Below are positions 29,197 to 39,357 of a stretch of 64,000 nucleotides of DNA, piece after piece (the stretch's first letter is position 1; every line of letters begins with the position of its first letter). The translations under genes were made by a program, and so were the position numbers. This DNA is from Brachynemurus nebulosus (taxonomy: Eukaryota > Arthropoda > Insecta > Neuroptera > Myrmeleontidae). The stretch spans positions 186,001-250,000 of the forward strand of contig JAPWDM010000077.1 in NCBI GenBank assembly GCA_035578155.1, in the 5' to 3' direction. A model generated the notes under the pieces. That model was not told the origin of the DNA. It saw only the letters and a program-made list of their open reading frames with translations, and made no database searches.

Positions 29197-31521
29197 ATGA
29201 AGTGCTGCAAGTACTGTGAGGCACCGACCGAGCTGGAGTGCACGAAGTGTGCCGTTCCTCTGTGCAATGCCCGCACAGGAAACACATCGCATCTCGTACT
29301 CCACCTCGTCCGCACTCGCCACGTAACTCTTAGCTTTGGTGAACGCCCACTAGCGTGCGCGCGCTGTGGAGAATCCAATGTGTTCCGACTTTCTGCACCT
29401 GGTACCGCAAACACCCAGAACGACACAGGCAGCGTGGATTGTGCTGCAAAGAGCGACACGGCACCACTCTCGAAACCATGTTCGCAGCCCGATTCCAAGT
29501 CTAGTGATGTATCTTGTCATGGCAAAGCCTCAAAGGCGGAAAAGGCAGATCTTCAGGCAAGAAAAGCAAGCGGAGCAGAATTACAGTCAGAATCCAGCAC
29601 ACAGGATGAAACGAGATCACAGGCTAAGTCTACTGGCTCCGTTTCGCTCCTCTCGACTCCTATTTTCTGCAAAGAATGCAGGCCCGGGCAGCCGCTCATC
29701 GACAAGCGTGCACTCTCTCTTCTGCCTTCTCCAGTGTCCCAGGTTTCGCTGCAAGACATCGAAAAACAGGAGGGCACTCAGCTGCCGCGGATCAAGCTGC
29801 GCACGGACGCCAGGACGTACGTCGAAACCCTGACTGCGCTCGTGGGAGCTGAACGGGAGCGCGAAAAGGCGATCCGAGAGTCGATGCGCCAGGAGAACGT
29901 GGTGCTGCGCTTCGAAGGCCCGCACTGCTACTTCTACTTTTCTTCCCCAGCGAGCGGCTTCAGGCTGAACATCGGAGACGAGGTGCGTTTCACCCACCGC
30001 ACGGGGCTGAGTTTTACTGGGACTGTCTGTGAAGACCAGTTCACAGAAGAGCTCAAGGTGCAGGTAGGAGAAGGTGAATACCCCAGGAGCGGGTACGTGG
30101 TTGAGTACATCTGGAACGATGTGTGCTACCGGAGGATGTGCTGGGCATTGCAGAGGCTCTACCGTACCCGCAAACGCAGCACAGTATTCCCCTACGTCCT
30201 GACAGGACATCCCGGGCGAAGGGAGCCAGCCCCGCCCCAGGTGGCAATGGTTCTCGAGCCCCCGGGGCTGCCAGCACTCAACGAGCCCCAGCGCACCGCA
30301 GTCCGTGCCGCTCTCACACGCACACTCACTCTCGTCCAAGGGCCTCCTGGGACTGGAAAGACCGTCGTGTCTGCTATAATAGTCTATAACCTGGTCCGCC
30401 AGTTCCGCCGAAAAGTGCTTGTTGTAGCGCCCTCGAACACTGCCGTCGACCAGCTTGCGATCCAAATCAACAACACCGGGCTGAAAGTTCTCCGTGTTGT
30501 TTCGCGTAGACGAGAGTCGAGGAGCAACGAGGCCGATTTTTTGTGCCTGCACACTCTTCTTCGCGAGTTCGAGGAACCTGAAGCCGCGAAGCACGCCCTC
30601 CTCTCTTCTGCAGATGTAGTGTGCTGCACGTGTATCACAGCAGGGCAGCAGCTCTTCAACGAGTACTCCTTTCCCTTCGTACTGATCGACGAGGCTGTAC
30701 AAGCCACAGAGCCGTTGTCTCTGGTGGCGTGCGCGTACGGAGCTGCAAAGCTCATCATGGTAGGAGACCACAGACAACTCGGTCCTACGACCTTGAGCGA
30801 GCAGGCTGCGCGGTGCGGGCTGCGGCGGTCTCTTTTCGAGCGCCTCATCCAGACCGGAGTCGAGCCTTATCTCCTCACACTCCAGTACCGGATGCATCCC
30901 GAGCTGTGCCGGTTCCCATCAGAGTATTTCTATGGCGGGCAGCTCCAGTCTGGGGCGGAACTTACCAAGCGCCTAGATTTCCCGAATAACTTCTTCTACG
31001 CCTGCCATGGACGCGAAGAAATCAGCCAGAGCGGGACCTCGTTCTTTAATCGGGCGGAGGCGCTGCTCGTTGAGAGTATCATCAGGTTCCTCTTCAAGCA
31101 AGGCGTGCGTGAGCACCAGATTGGAGTCATCACGCCGTACGAGGGACAGCGGGCGTACATACTAGCCAGCATATTCGCCAACGAGCCCGGGAACTTGGAG
31201 ATTGCCAACGTCGACGCCTTCCAAGGCCGAGAGAAGGATTTCATCATAGTCAGTCTCGTGCGCTCGAATTCTTTCCACGGGATTGGATTCGTAGCCGACA
31301 AGCGCAGGATGAATGTTGCGCTGACACGTGCTCGACACGGGCTTGCCATAGTCGGAAACCCCTTCACCTTTGCGAAGAGCCCGATATGGGGCCAGCTCCT
31401 CCGCTGGTACGATGAGCACGGGCGCATTTATGAGGGACCCGTGGGGGCGCTCCGGCGCACATCCCTGAGAGCCTTCGACATGCAATCAATTTCCAGTGCC
31501 ATTGTGGAAAAGAGCGAATAA
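29197..31521 (+). CDS. UPF1: Upf1/Nam7 RNA helicase
   Basis: A 774-residue superfamily 1 helicase central to nonsense-mediated mRNA decay. An N-terminal CH zinc domain (CKYC, CTKC, NTSHLVLHLV, CARC, then CKEC) binds Upf2 in other species. It is split by a Ser/Lys-rich insert at about 67-153. The stalk and 1B domain follow, then the helicase motifs: GPPGTGKT (382-389), APSNTAVDQLA, IDEAVQATEP (D498, E499), GDHRQLGPT, LQYRMHPEL, NVDAFQGREKDF and RRMNVALTRAR. Motif order and spacing fit Upf1 rather than Sen1. The start is the ATG right after GGACCC; an upstream TTG frame is discarded. Caf1 and a Trf4-type enzyme in this window act in related decay pathways. Confidence 0.96.
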   Translation: MKCCKYCEAPTELECTKCAVPLCNARTGNTSHLVLHLVRTRHVTLSFGERPLACARCGESNVFRLSAPGTANTQNDTGSVDCAAKSDTAPLSKPCSQPDSKSSDVSCHGKASKAEKADLQARKASGAELQSESSTQDETRSQAKSTGSVSLLSTPIFCKECRPGQPLIDKRALSLLPSPVSQVSLQDIEKQEGTQLPRIKLRTDARTYVETLTALVGAEREREKAIRESMRQENVVLRFEGPHCYFYFSSPASGFRLNIGDEVRFTHRTGLSFTGTVCEDQFTEELKVQVGEGEYPRSGYVVEYIWNDVCYRRMCWALQRLYRTRKRSTVFPYVLTGHPGRREPAPPQVAMVLEPPGLPALNEPQRTAVRAALTRTLTLVQGPPGTGKTVVSAIIVYNLVRQFRRKVLVVAPSNTAVDQLAIQINNTGLKVLRVVSRRRESRSNEADFLCLHTLLREFEEPEAAKHALLSSADVVCCTCITAGQQLFNEYSFPFVLIDEAVQATEPLSLVACAYGAAKLIMVGDHRQLGPTTLSEQAARCGLRRSLFERLIQTGVEPYLLTLQYRMHPELCRFPSEYFYGGQLQSGAELTKRLDFPNNFFYACHGREEISQSGTSFFNRAEALLVESIIRFLFKQGVREHQIGVITPYEGQRAYILASIFANEPGNLEIANVDAFQGREKDFIIVSLVRSNSFHGIGFVADKRRMNVALTRARHGLAIVGNPFTFAKSPIWGQLLRWYDEHGRIYEGPVGALRRTSLRAFDMQSISSAIVEKSE

Positions 31522-32240
31522 GCAGCTGTTGAAGAAAAGGTACTTCACTGTGTCTTTCGATGCTCCAGCTCTTACCTCTTTCTGATTCCGAGCTCGCTCG
31601 TCATGCTCACCATCATCTGGCGTTAGTGTGCAAAATTTTTCAGAATGATATGATCAGGAGGAATAAATATTTGCTGCCTTGCTATTTGATTGCTTGTTTT
31701 GTAGTTGTATCTGTTGTAGCCTCGATTCAATGACAGGTATATTCTCATTGTGATCTAATAAGCTATTGCATATCAAAATATTGTATCTTAATTAAAAGGC
31801 TAAAAATCATCTAAACCGCCAGTGTAGTGCCTGTACTATTTATCTAACTAACTCTCTTGTGGATATGACTGGAAAGGCGAGCTATTTGTGAAGGAATATG
31901 TTCCTTAATATAAACACTTGTTACAAGTACTGTATTTCTCCCAGTAAATTTCCATATCCCTTTCTTGATTATCAAAAGAGAGCTATTTAATTAAACCTAA
32001 AACATCGCTTAGAGTCTTCTTAACTCTTGTCAAGCCACTCAGTAATCCCATACATCACTCTCCGCTTGTCAAAACGATGAAGCTAGAATGAAAATCAAAA
32101 GATAAAAGACACGTAGAAATAAGCTGTCATATGTAGCGTCCTTCTGGTCAGAACGTGGTAGCTTACCAAAAACTAGGCAACACAAAGCCGGCAAAGTATC
32201 ACAATTTTCATTTAAATTGAATACAAGCAGCGAAACCCAC
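31522..32240. other. Intergenic, possible retrotransposon tail
   Basis: About 720 bases between convergent 3' ends. Around 31860-31912 (GGATATGACTGG, then GTGAAGGAATATGTTCC) there is a weak likeness to the retrotransposon 3' tail. No gene is seen. Confidence 0.35.
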
Positions 32241-33815
32241 TCAACACTTTGATCCACTGAGTATTTCACACAAGGCAGCGCGCTGCATTCTCAACCGCGC
32301 AATCTGCCTCTTCAGGCCACTCGACTCTTCTGAATCCAGTTTCTCAAGGAGCTCTCCAAGAGTCTTCATTTTCATCTGAAGTTGCGTCGTATCTCCCACT
32401 ATTCCCGTACGTTCTGCCTTCTTCTGAACCTCCTTGGCCCTTCTGGCAATCAGTTCAGTTCTTGCTCTCACAGTATTCAACGACTTCTCCACCTCTTCCC
32501 TAAGAAGATGCAGTTCTTCAAACTGTGACCTCTGTTCTTCCTGAATAGCTCTGAGCTCCTTTCCAACACTTTTCCACCTCTCTATCTCCCCGATCAGCCT
32601 TATAGTCTTTTTGTCTGATCTCAATTCCTCAGGTAAAATTGTATTCCGCTCCAGGCTTAGTGCTACCTCCTCTTTATCATTGCCATTAATCAACCTGAAA
32701 AGCCTAGAAGCATCGTATGAATCTCGCCCAGATGTCGTCCCGTTACCATAATTACCTCGCAGCACCTCATCATACGCATTATTACTGTGATTCACCGTAG
32801 TACTGCCGGCTTGGCCAAAATCTCTTTCCTTTCCCAGCCTCTCAAAAAAGTATATTCGAGAGGCAGACAGCCCGGTAATTACGTCACGATCATTGTTACT
32901 GCCTATAGAATAAGACAGAGCTGCTAGTCTTTCACTGAGTACCATGTACGGTGCGTCTTTGATAGCAATGACTTCATCAGACGCCAGCAGGCCGTTCCTA
33001 CAGATGCCCGTACGCTCGATGCTATAATCGAGGCCGAGACACATGCCCGAGAGCGAGAACACGTACGTTCTGTCGTCAGTAGAAAGTACTACTCTGGACT
33101 CAGAGGAAGAGAAGGATATAGAGTGGAGCAGACTATCATTGGGTGTCGGAAGCAACCGCAGTTCGCGGCAGAGATAGAGGCCTCGAGCTATCAGCGGATC
33201 CTTGTCGCGGAACACCTGGCCCGTTGAGGCGAGAGTGATACAGGTCCCGCCGTCTACTGCCAGGTCTAGCACGACCAGTGGAAGCTGAATAGTGATAAGG
33301 CTGTTCTCGGAGAAAGGGAGTATCTGGAGAACGGTGTCCTGAATGAAGTAGAGCCCATTTGATCCCTCGACTACCCTTGTAGGGAACCGCTCAAGCTGAA
33401 GCGTCAGTATTGGTTTTTTTGCAGTAAGTAGCGGTTGTCGTGCAGTGTGAAAAGACCCTCGGTTCTCTATCTTTGTGTGCAAAGTTCCATTTCTCTCTTC
33501 TCCTCCCCTTTCATTTTCCTCTTTATCATCATCAATAAAGCGCAGGCCGTTGACCGGCACAGTATATTTCGACAACATTCGCCCGTGGAGGACATAGAGG
33601 TATCCGCCAGAATAGAAGAGGCGTTCAGCCGGTGTTTTCACAAGAATGCATGAAGAACGGCCGCTTCTAGTGTCGAAAGATAGAATGTCGCCATTCTGTG
33701 CGTAGAAGACCACATTAAACGCAAGAGCCATAGGAATACCCAGCGGCAAGTTGTGCGGCACAAATGTCACTCGATATGTGCTCAAAGGCATCTGCATCCT
33801 TGAGGGCTGGCTCAT
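32241..33815 (-). CDS. Propeller plus coiled-coil protein, possibly Nup82/Nup88-like
   Basis: A 524-residue protein in two parts. Residues 1-350 are rich in short beta-strands with repeated turns (VVFYAQNGDILSFDTRSG; FYSGGYLYVLHGRML; LYFIQDTVLQILPF), as in a beta-propeller without clear WD dipeptides. Residues about 400-520 form long coiled coils (ERWKSVGKELRAIQEEQRSQ; LEKLDSEESSGLKRQIARLR). This architecture is that of nucleoporin Nup82/Nup88, but also of some other trafficking proteins, and no diagnostic motif decides. A Glu/Asp/Arg-rich loop interrupts the propeller near residue 100. Start ATG follows TTTCTCC. The assignment to a nucleoporin is inference from architecture. Confidence 0.4.
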   Translation of the reverse strand: MSQPSRMQMPLSTYRVTFVPHNLPLGIPMALAFNVVFYAQNGDILSFDTRSGRSSCILVKTPAERLFYSGGYLYVLHGRMLSKYTVPVNGLRFIDDDKEENERGGEERNGTLHTKIENRGSFHTARQPLLTAKKPILTLQLERFPTRVVEGSNGLYFIQDTVLQILPFSENSLITIQLPLVVLDLAVDGGTCITLASTGQVFRDKDPLIARGLYLCRELRLLPTPNDSLLHSISFSSSESRVVLSTDDRTYVFSLSGMCLGLDYSIERTGICRNGLLASDEVIAIKDAPYMVLSERLAALSYSIGSNNDRDVITGLSASRIYFFERLGKERDFGQAGSTTVNHSNNAYDEVLRGNYGNGTTSGRDSYDASRLFRLINGNDKEEVALSLERNTILPEELRSDKKTIRLIGEIERWKSVGKELRAIQEEQRSQFEELHLLREEVEKSLNTVRARTELIARRAKEVQKKAERTGIVGDTTQLQMKMKTLGELLEKLDSEESSGLKRQIARLRMQRAALCEILSGSKC

Positions 33816-34309
33816 GGAGAAATGGAAAATTCTTGCTATACAAAGGAAAGAGTAGGAAGATCAAGAGAGGGAGGAAGGAGGCAATTAGAAAAGGTATAAG
33901 TCATTAAATAACAGTAAATAAGTCACTAACATGTCCTTATGTAATCATGGATGTATCAATATGCCAATCAAATTATTACCTTCAGCACTTGATGGAGCGT
34001 GAACACATTTTCAAGAGAATTTATATCTCCTGAACATTCAATTTCTCGCATGGCGGATTAAGATTATCATCTTTCGAGTTTATTAGTAAGCTTTGACTAG
34101 TTATATGTGTGTTGTTAGAGTGAATAGGCACGTCTTAAAATATAGATTGTGATATTTCGCTCACTACATCCAAAAAAATTATGTAGATCATCCTCTTTAA
34201 GCCTGTGACATCTTTAAAGGAGGTCTGTGTGTAATTTTAAGAGCAATATCGCTACTCCTTTTGTAGTTCGCCAGTCACTATCAGCTCTGCCGTGTACAAT
34301 ACAAAAAGT
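33816..34309. other. Intergenic, no gene seen
   Basis: About 490 bases before tRNA-Lys. Only the T-run at the tRNA end is noted. Confidence 0.5.
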
Positions 34310-34382
34310 CACCCGAAACGGGACTCGAACCCGCGACCCTTAGGTTAAAAGCCTAATGCTCTACCAACTGAGCTATCCGGGC
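34310..34382 (-). tRNA. tRNA-Lys (anticodon TTT)
   Basis: On the minus strand: acceptor GCCCGGA pairs with TTCGGGT (G1-T72 wobble), D arm TAGCTCAGTTGGTAGAGC, anticodon arm TTAGG-CTTTTAA-CCTAA with anticodon TTT, T arm GCGGG-TTCGAGT-CCCGT. A T5 run at about 34303-34307 (AAAAA on the plus strand) ends transcription. No intron. Confidence 0.95.
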
Positions 34383-35323
34383 ATACAGACAGCTCTATTT
34401 TATAATATCAATAAGACACAACTAACTCTTAGAACTTACATGACTCACTTGCTTACGCCAAGCCGCTTATGATAGATGCATTTGAACTTGTCGGAACGAA
34501 AATTTCTCAAATAAATTAAGCACTTATGTAGCCATGATATTTTATTCTACTTAGAGAAGCTTTTGCTATAATCGTTTATTTTTAGTATCATTTCTGGATC
34601 TCTCATGACCGATAGTTGCCTTTGCCAGTAAATCATGGATGCAAAGCATGCTGACAATGTTGTTGTTCAAAGAGCCTTTATAAGACTCTGCTCCGTATTT
34701 AGACACTCAGAAAAGGTAGTGGTTTTGTTAAAGAGTTGGTTTTATGGGTCCCGTTACGACTCGATCCCACTTTTTAGATGAAGAAAAGCACTCCGGGAGT
34801 AGACTGTAAAAGAGAACTAACCTCACCTGCTTATCATACTTGTGAGGCTTCTTCGTCTCCAGGTCAAAAGTCCAGCTTGCTTCTCTAGGTGAAGTATCAG
34901 CCACATTTGCTGCATAACAGAAAAGGCATCATTCATATATACTTATTGAATCATTTTTGACGGCTAAGATCCACATAATTATGCTCGTGATTGTGACGAA
35001 TAATCTTGTGAACGAAAATGTGTTCATCTATCATCGGATTTGCTCTACTATTAGCTATAATATAGCATTATTCTACAATATGCTCTTTCACGTAATCGTT
35101 ATCACAAGATCCCACTCTTGATCATAAGCAGATTCACTTTTGCAGTACTATCAGCATAATGCTGTCAATACCCATACGTTCATTGGTAATTTGAGTATAC
35201 AGGGCGAACTCAGCTGGCAGTAGAACAAGAACAGCTTCTCCTTTGCCTCCTGTAAACACTTTTGTGATTAGCTTCTCAGACTCTGACTCTTCAGAATATC
35301 TCTGTTTTGAGTCGAGACCCTAG
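34383..35323. other. Intergenic, no gene seen
   Basis: About 940 bases between tRNA-Lys and EB1. No frames of note. Confidence 0.5.
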
Positions 35324-36085
35324 ATGCCAGACAACACGAGCAGATCCTTTTTACTCCAGTGGCTTGCCTCTCTCGGGATACATATAAAGCGTATAGAAGA
35401 TATTGGGACGGGAGTTGCGCTGTGTAAGTGCCTGAAGTTGCTGGACTCTACCTTTCCGAAATTCAGAGAAACGCCAAAGAACGAGTGGGAGTATCTAGAC
35501 AACCTGAAGCTGATCCAAGAGTACTTTGTGGCTAGGAATGCGAAGGTGAGGCTTCCGATTGGCAGGATGTCTAAGTTAAAGCTGCAGGACAATCTCGAGG
35601 TGCTCCAGTGGTTCTACAAGTACTGCAAAAAGAGACTCGAAGAGACAACACTATCCACTACATCACCCAATGATGGACTGAAGGATATGCAGGACAAAAC
35701 GAAGGCCTCACCGCCCTTTATAAGCATAACGCATATAGAGGCGGAGCAACAGGAGGCTCCGAGTCCACCGAGGAGAGTCAGAGAAGAGGTGGCTGAGGCA
35801 CAGGCAATCCGAGAGGACCAAATCTTGGACTCCGTCCCGCTCTGCGAGTACGAAGTGAAGGGTGGTAACTATCAGAAAGAATCTCAGAGCCATGTGCAAA
35901 AACTCGAGAGATGCATCCGGATCATAGAGAACGAAAGGGACTTTTACTTCGCAAAGCTAGCCCTCGTAGAGCAGCTAGTCTTAGAGTCGAAGAGTTTGGG
36001 GGATTCTGATAGAGACGAGATCCTCAAAATACTCTATGACCAGTCAGGTACCGGTGAATTATGGAAAACAGACAAACAATCATGA
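35324..36085 (+). CDS. EB1 microtubule plus-end-binding protein
   Basis: A 253-residue EB1/Bim1 homologue. The N-terminal calponin-homology domain (about 5-105) shows the EB1 hallmarks: LLQWLASLGIHIKRIEDIGTG, then KLQDNLEVLQWFYKY (human: KFQDNFEFLQWFKKF). A variable linker follows, then the EB homology domain with ERDFYFAKLALVE (human: ERDFYFGKLRNIE) at about 205-217, which dimerises and recruits partners. The C-terminal EEY motif that binds CAP-Gly proteins is absent; the protein ends in Lys/Asp/Ser residues. EB1 tracks growing microtubule ends and guides the spindle, alongside the kinesin and KNL1 in this window. ATG lies three bases after GAGACCC. Confidence 0.95.
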   Translation: MPDNTSRSFLLQWLASLGIHIKRIEDIGTGVALCKCLKLLDSTFPKFRETPKNEWEYLDNLKLIQEYFVARNAKVRLPIGRMSKLKLQDNLEVLQWFYKYCKKRLEETTLSTTSPNDGLKDMQDKTKASPPFISITHIEAEQQEAPSPPRRVREEVAEAQAIREDQILDSVPLCEYEVKGGNYQKESQSHVQKLERCIRIIENERDFYFAKLALVEQLVLESKSLGDSDRDEILKILYDQSGTGELWKTDKQS

Positions 36086-36554
36086 TTTCTCGCATTTTTT
36101 GCTGTCAAATTAAGACATGAAATATAATTAAAGACCAGTAACAACTGATGCGAACCTGAAATTTAATAAACATCAGGCTGTCATACTATGACTAACTAAC
36201 TGACTAACATGTACTGTAGGAACTATGATGGAATGGATATGGATAAAAACAGAGCTGAATCCTATACGCTCATATATTCCAGCGATTATCGAGTGCTTTG
36301 TTATAAAAACTTGTCAAGATGTTAAAGAAGTTTGACTTGGATGCTTCTTCAAATCCAAAAGAGCTGCGTACAGATATGATCGCGTACACTCATTGTTCGT
36401 CCTCTGCCGATGTATTTTATATCTCGAGTAGTTTTTTTGTTGTTTTAACGATATGCTCCTTTCATCTCCCGTATCATTGTGAACGTTTCTATGTGCACTA
36501 AAGAAATCTATCTCAAGAGAGAATGTAGGAATCTAAGTTAGTAAGGATTATATG
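36086..36554. other. Intergenic, no gene seen
   Basis: About 470 bases. A run of CTAAC-like short repeats lies near 36190-36210. Nothing else. Confidence 0.45.
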
Positions 36555-37545
36555 CTCTTGACGTACTTCGCATGACAGTTGGTGACTATTCCGTCCCATG
36601 TTAGAACATAGGGAACTATCATTTGTGTGAACACTTATGTACTAGCGATATCTCGCCGGCAAGTAGATCGTACTTGTGAAGCTTCTCGGTCTCGACTGTT
36701 TTGAGGCAGTCCTGACGGTTATTTTTTTCTTATCGATCAAAGTGTCCTTTTCCTCTTATCGATGACTAGAATGTTCAGCTGATAATATAGCTGAAGACCT
36801 TGACGTCTGTCTTTACTCTCGTATCAACACGCTTTCCACATGGTCGTTAGCCAAGATTTCAGAGACTGAGTGTAGCCTGATGTGCTTAGAGCTCTTGAGT
36901 CCATATCTGTTACACAAGAGTAAATGAATGCAGCGTACCACCTCATTATGTCTTCTTGTATAGTCATGGCTCATCAGCCGATCACACTTGGAAGCAAGGT
37001 GGTAAGCTAACTGTTTTAGCACTGTTATTGCAGTGGGGACATTTAGACTTCTCGCTGAAAAACACGTTTCTGTCCTGTAGGTTGCACAGCGCAGAGTCTT
37101 TGATGCTCACTAGTTCGTTCTCAGTAGCCCTATTCGGCATCTGGTGCAAAATCCCACTGTTGATTTCGCTGTTTAGGGATGCTCATCAAGCATTGACTAG
37201 GGACTGTCTCGTGACCTCTGTCAAATACTCCTGTATCAAAGACAGGTGCGTCTTATGAATACGCTCAGTGGACAGAATAGCAGACCGGCAGAAGGAGGTG
37301 ACCGACGAGCTAGCCAAGATAGTGTGTAGCTGCAAAAGAACAAGCTCACTCCTAAAAGTGATGCTATGCAAACCATGACCCAGCTCAACTCTCAGCAGGT
37401 ACAACCTAGCTTTGCTGGCTGGCTGGTAATGCACATGGTGTTGTAGCAGCATCATCTAGCTTTTGTAACTCTTCAGAGTCGATCCTCTACAGAAAGGTAG
37501 TATTGTAAAAAAGAGATCGCATGATCGTTGATGGCGTGGAATGGT
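36555..37545 (-). mobile_element. Non-LTR retrotransposon (copy D, family 1)
   Basis: The most complete family-1 copy. Reading 5' to 3' on the minus strand: RT thumb (HVHYQPASKARLYLLRVELG), CCHC-like finger (CPHCNN, then HLASKC), RRHNEVVRCIHLLLCNRYGL, restriction-like endonuclease (KTVETEKLHKYDLLAGEISL) and the block IVPYVLTWDGIVTN. It is 5'-truncated and broken by frameshifts, including one in the finger that copy A shares. The 3' tail is not clear. Confidence 0.85.
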
Positions 37546-38027
37546 TGCGCTGTTGGATAGAGTTCACGGGCTTACTCCTGGGAAAGAGGGTAGAATGCTT
37601 TAAGCAGGTAGCAGAAATGCTTCACTGACATCTACTCCTCAAGTGCATGAATGCTGCATGTTATTTCTTTCTCATAATGCGGATCTACATAAGTGTAACA
37701 AGTACTCAACCTTTCTCATTAAAAGCCAAAAGAGTATACAGGTTTATTAACATGGCTGAGACTAAGCATCTGCTACAATTTTTGGATAGAGTAACTACTG
37801 CCTTCTCGGAGACTTGATAGTAACCTTGTTTGCAGCGCCATATCTCAGTGTGACATTTAACCGATAAACACATATTCATGTTGCGTTTCAGCGTGTACTT
37901 TGTTTTCTGTTGATACGCTTATATAAGACTCGAATACCTTTCTTACTTCTTCTTTTATTCCCTTTATTGCGTCCAGCCTGAACTCTCGCCCGTCGATTCT
38001 ACTAACTTCCTTCGAAGATGCCCCACG
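37546..38027. other. Intergenic, no gene seen
   Basis: About 480 bases between copy D and the Pcf11-like gene. Nothing recognised. Confidence 0.5.
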
Positions 38028-38999
38028 ATGTCAAACGAAAAAAATGTCGAGCGATTCTTCGCCAAGTTCGACCGAGCCAAACCGGTCCAGGTCAGAGTTG
38101 CTAAGATGCTGTTAAAGACACGCTCGATTTCGTCTGAAGTCCTAGACCTGATCAAGGCCCTGTACGACCGCGATACGAACAGGGAGAATCTCGAAGGTTT
38201 TATTCCCGAGGCGGAGGAGGCACCTGGAAACGGGGAACACGAGGAGGAGGAACGTAGAAAGAGAGAGTGGAGAGGCACCAGATTTTCTGTGGATGCTACT
38301 GAGAGCGTGAAGAGGAGTCTGGAGACTGATGAGGGCGAAACAAAGCGGTACAGAGGACTTGCCACGCAAGATGATACAGCTTCGAGCTCGATAAAATGTT
38401 TCTTCACACATCAAAGTGAAGAAAGGGGAGAGGCGAACAGCAATAGAAGCGTTAGTGGGAAAAATGAGGAAAGTAAAAGGGCTGTGTACGAAGCTAAGAG
38501 TAGGCTGCCGCGTATCCTGATAGACCCTGGAGACAGGCGACGAAACCTGATCTTCTTCAGAAGGGTATACATCCCAAAGAACAAGCCATACTACGGTGCA
38601 GCTTACGATCGGATTTCTATAAATGATATTGTAATCGATCCTTCTTCTTTATATCCTCCGCTTCAGTGTGAGCTCTGTGGGTTCCGGTACGTGAGAGAGA
38701 TGGCTGATGAGCTCGCGCAGCACATGGAGGACCACCGTAGGAGGAACAATGCCATCAGCGATAGATTCGTACTGCGCCGGGACTTTTTCACATCTGCGGT
38801 CCACAGAAGGACGACAAGACTCATGCTGTCTCTAGAAGGGCCACCTGAGCTTATCCCCGCTCCCAAGAAAGTCCAGAGGTGTGCGCTGTGTGGTAACATT
38901 GTCCACACGACATGGAGCAACGAGATAGAACAGTGGATACTTGAGGATGCAACGGTGGTCAATGACGAGGAGTATGTTCACAAGAAATGTGCTGCATGA
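38028..38999 (+). CDS. PCF11: Pcf11-like mRNA 3'-end processing factor
   Basis: A 323-residue protein whose C-terminal half matches the zinc-finger region of Pcf11, a subunit of cleavage factor IA that acts in mRNA 3'-end cleavage and pol II termination. Finger 1 is CELCGFRYVR, then HMEDH at about 217-237. A region with RRDFF follows. Finger 2 is CALCGNIVHTTWSNEIEQWI then VVNDEEYVHKKC near the C-terminus (Pcf11: W...E.EW...DA..V....YH..C). The N-terminal half is charged and disordered. The CID, which binds the pol II tail in fungal and animal Pcf11, is not obvious; only a short helical segment (VRVAKMLLKTRSISSEVLDL) is seen. Start ATG follows GCCCCACG. Confidence 0.75.
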   Translation: MSNEKNVERFFAKFDRAKPVQVRVAKMLLKTRSISSEVLDLIKALYDRDTNRENLEGFIPEAEEAPGNGEHEEEERRKREWRGTRFSVDATESVKRSLETDEGETKRYRGLATQDDTASSSIKCFFTHQSEERGEANSNRSVSGKNEESKRAVYEAKSRLPRILIDPGDRRRNLIFFRRVYIPKNKPYYGAAYDRISINDIVIDPSSLYPPLQCELCGFRYVREMADELAQHMEDHRRRNNAISDRFVLRRDFFTSAVHRRTTRLMLSLEGPPELIPAPKKVQRCALCGNIVHTTWSNEIEQWILEDATVVNDEEYVHKKCAA

Positions 39000-39357
39000 A
39001 GCAAATTCAGCCATTTAGCTAGGAGAGAGCGATCAAATGAAGATTTATGCGCACATATCAGCACGCCTTTCTGCCATTCATTTACTATGCAAGCAAGAGA
39101 TCGGAGAAAGGGTGGCTTGTCATGAGGAGTGCGAGCTAAGCATTCCTTTTATATGCTAAGTAAAATCATCTTGAGATGAAAGTTCAGACGGCTTTGCTGA
39201 ATGACAAATAAAGAATAAATAATCTGTTGATCAAAATAAACTGTTCTAATAAAAGTAGAATGTGCTTCGTACGTGTAGTAAACAAAACTAAAAGGTAATG
39301 TAGTTATGATACCCAGAATTTACAGGTTTGTTGTAAGTTTTGGAAAGCACATGGCTA
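39000..39357. other. Intergenic, no gene seen
   Basis: About 360 AT-rich bases before the 3' end of retrotransposon copy E. Confidence 0.5.

Noticed and set aside
29617..30897. 426-codon minus-strand open frame opposite Upf1
   Set aside because: Shadow of the GC-rich Upf1 coding strand; no domain, and the helicase motifs lie on the plus strand.
34735..34865. Possible RNA gene near GGGTCCCGTTACGACTCGATC
   Set aside because: Resembles part of a tRNA T arm, but no cloverleaf can be drawn on either strand.
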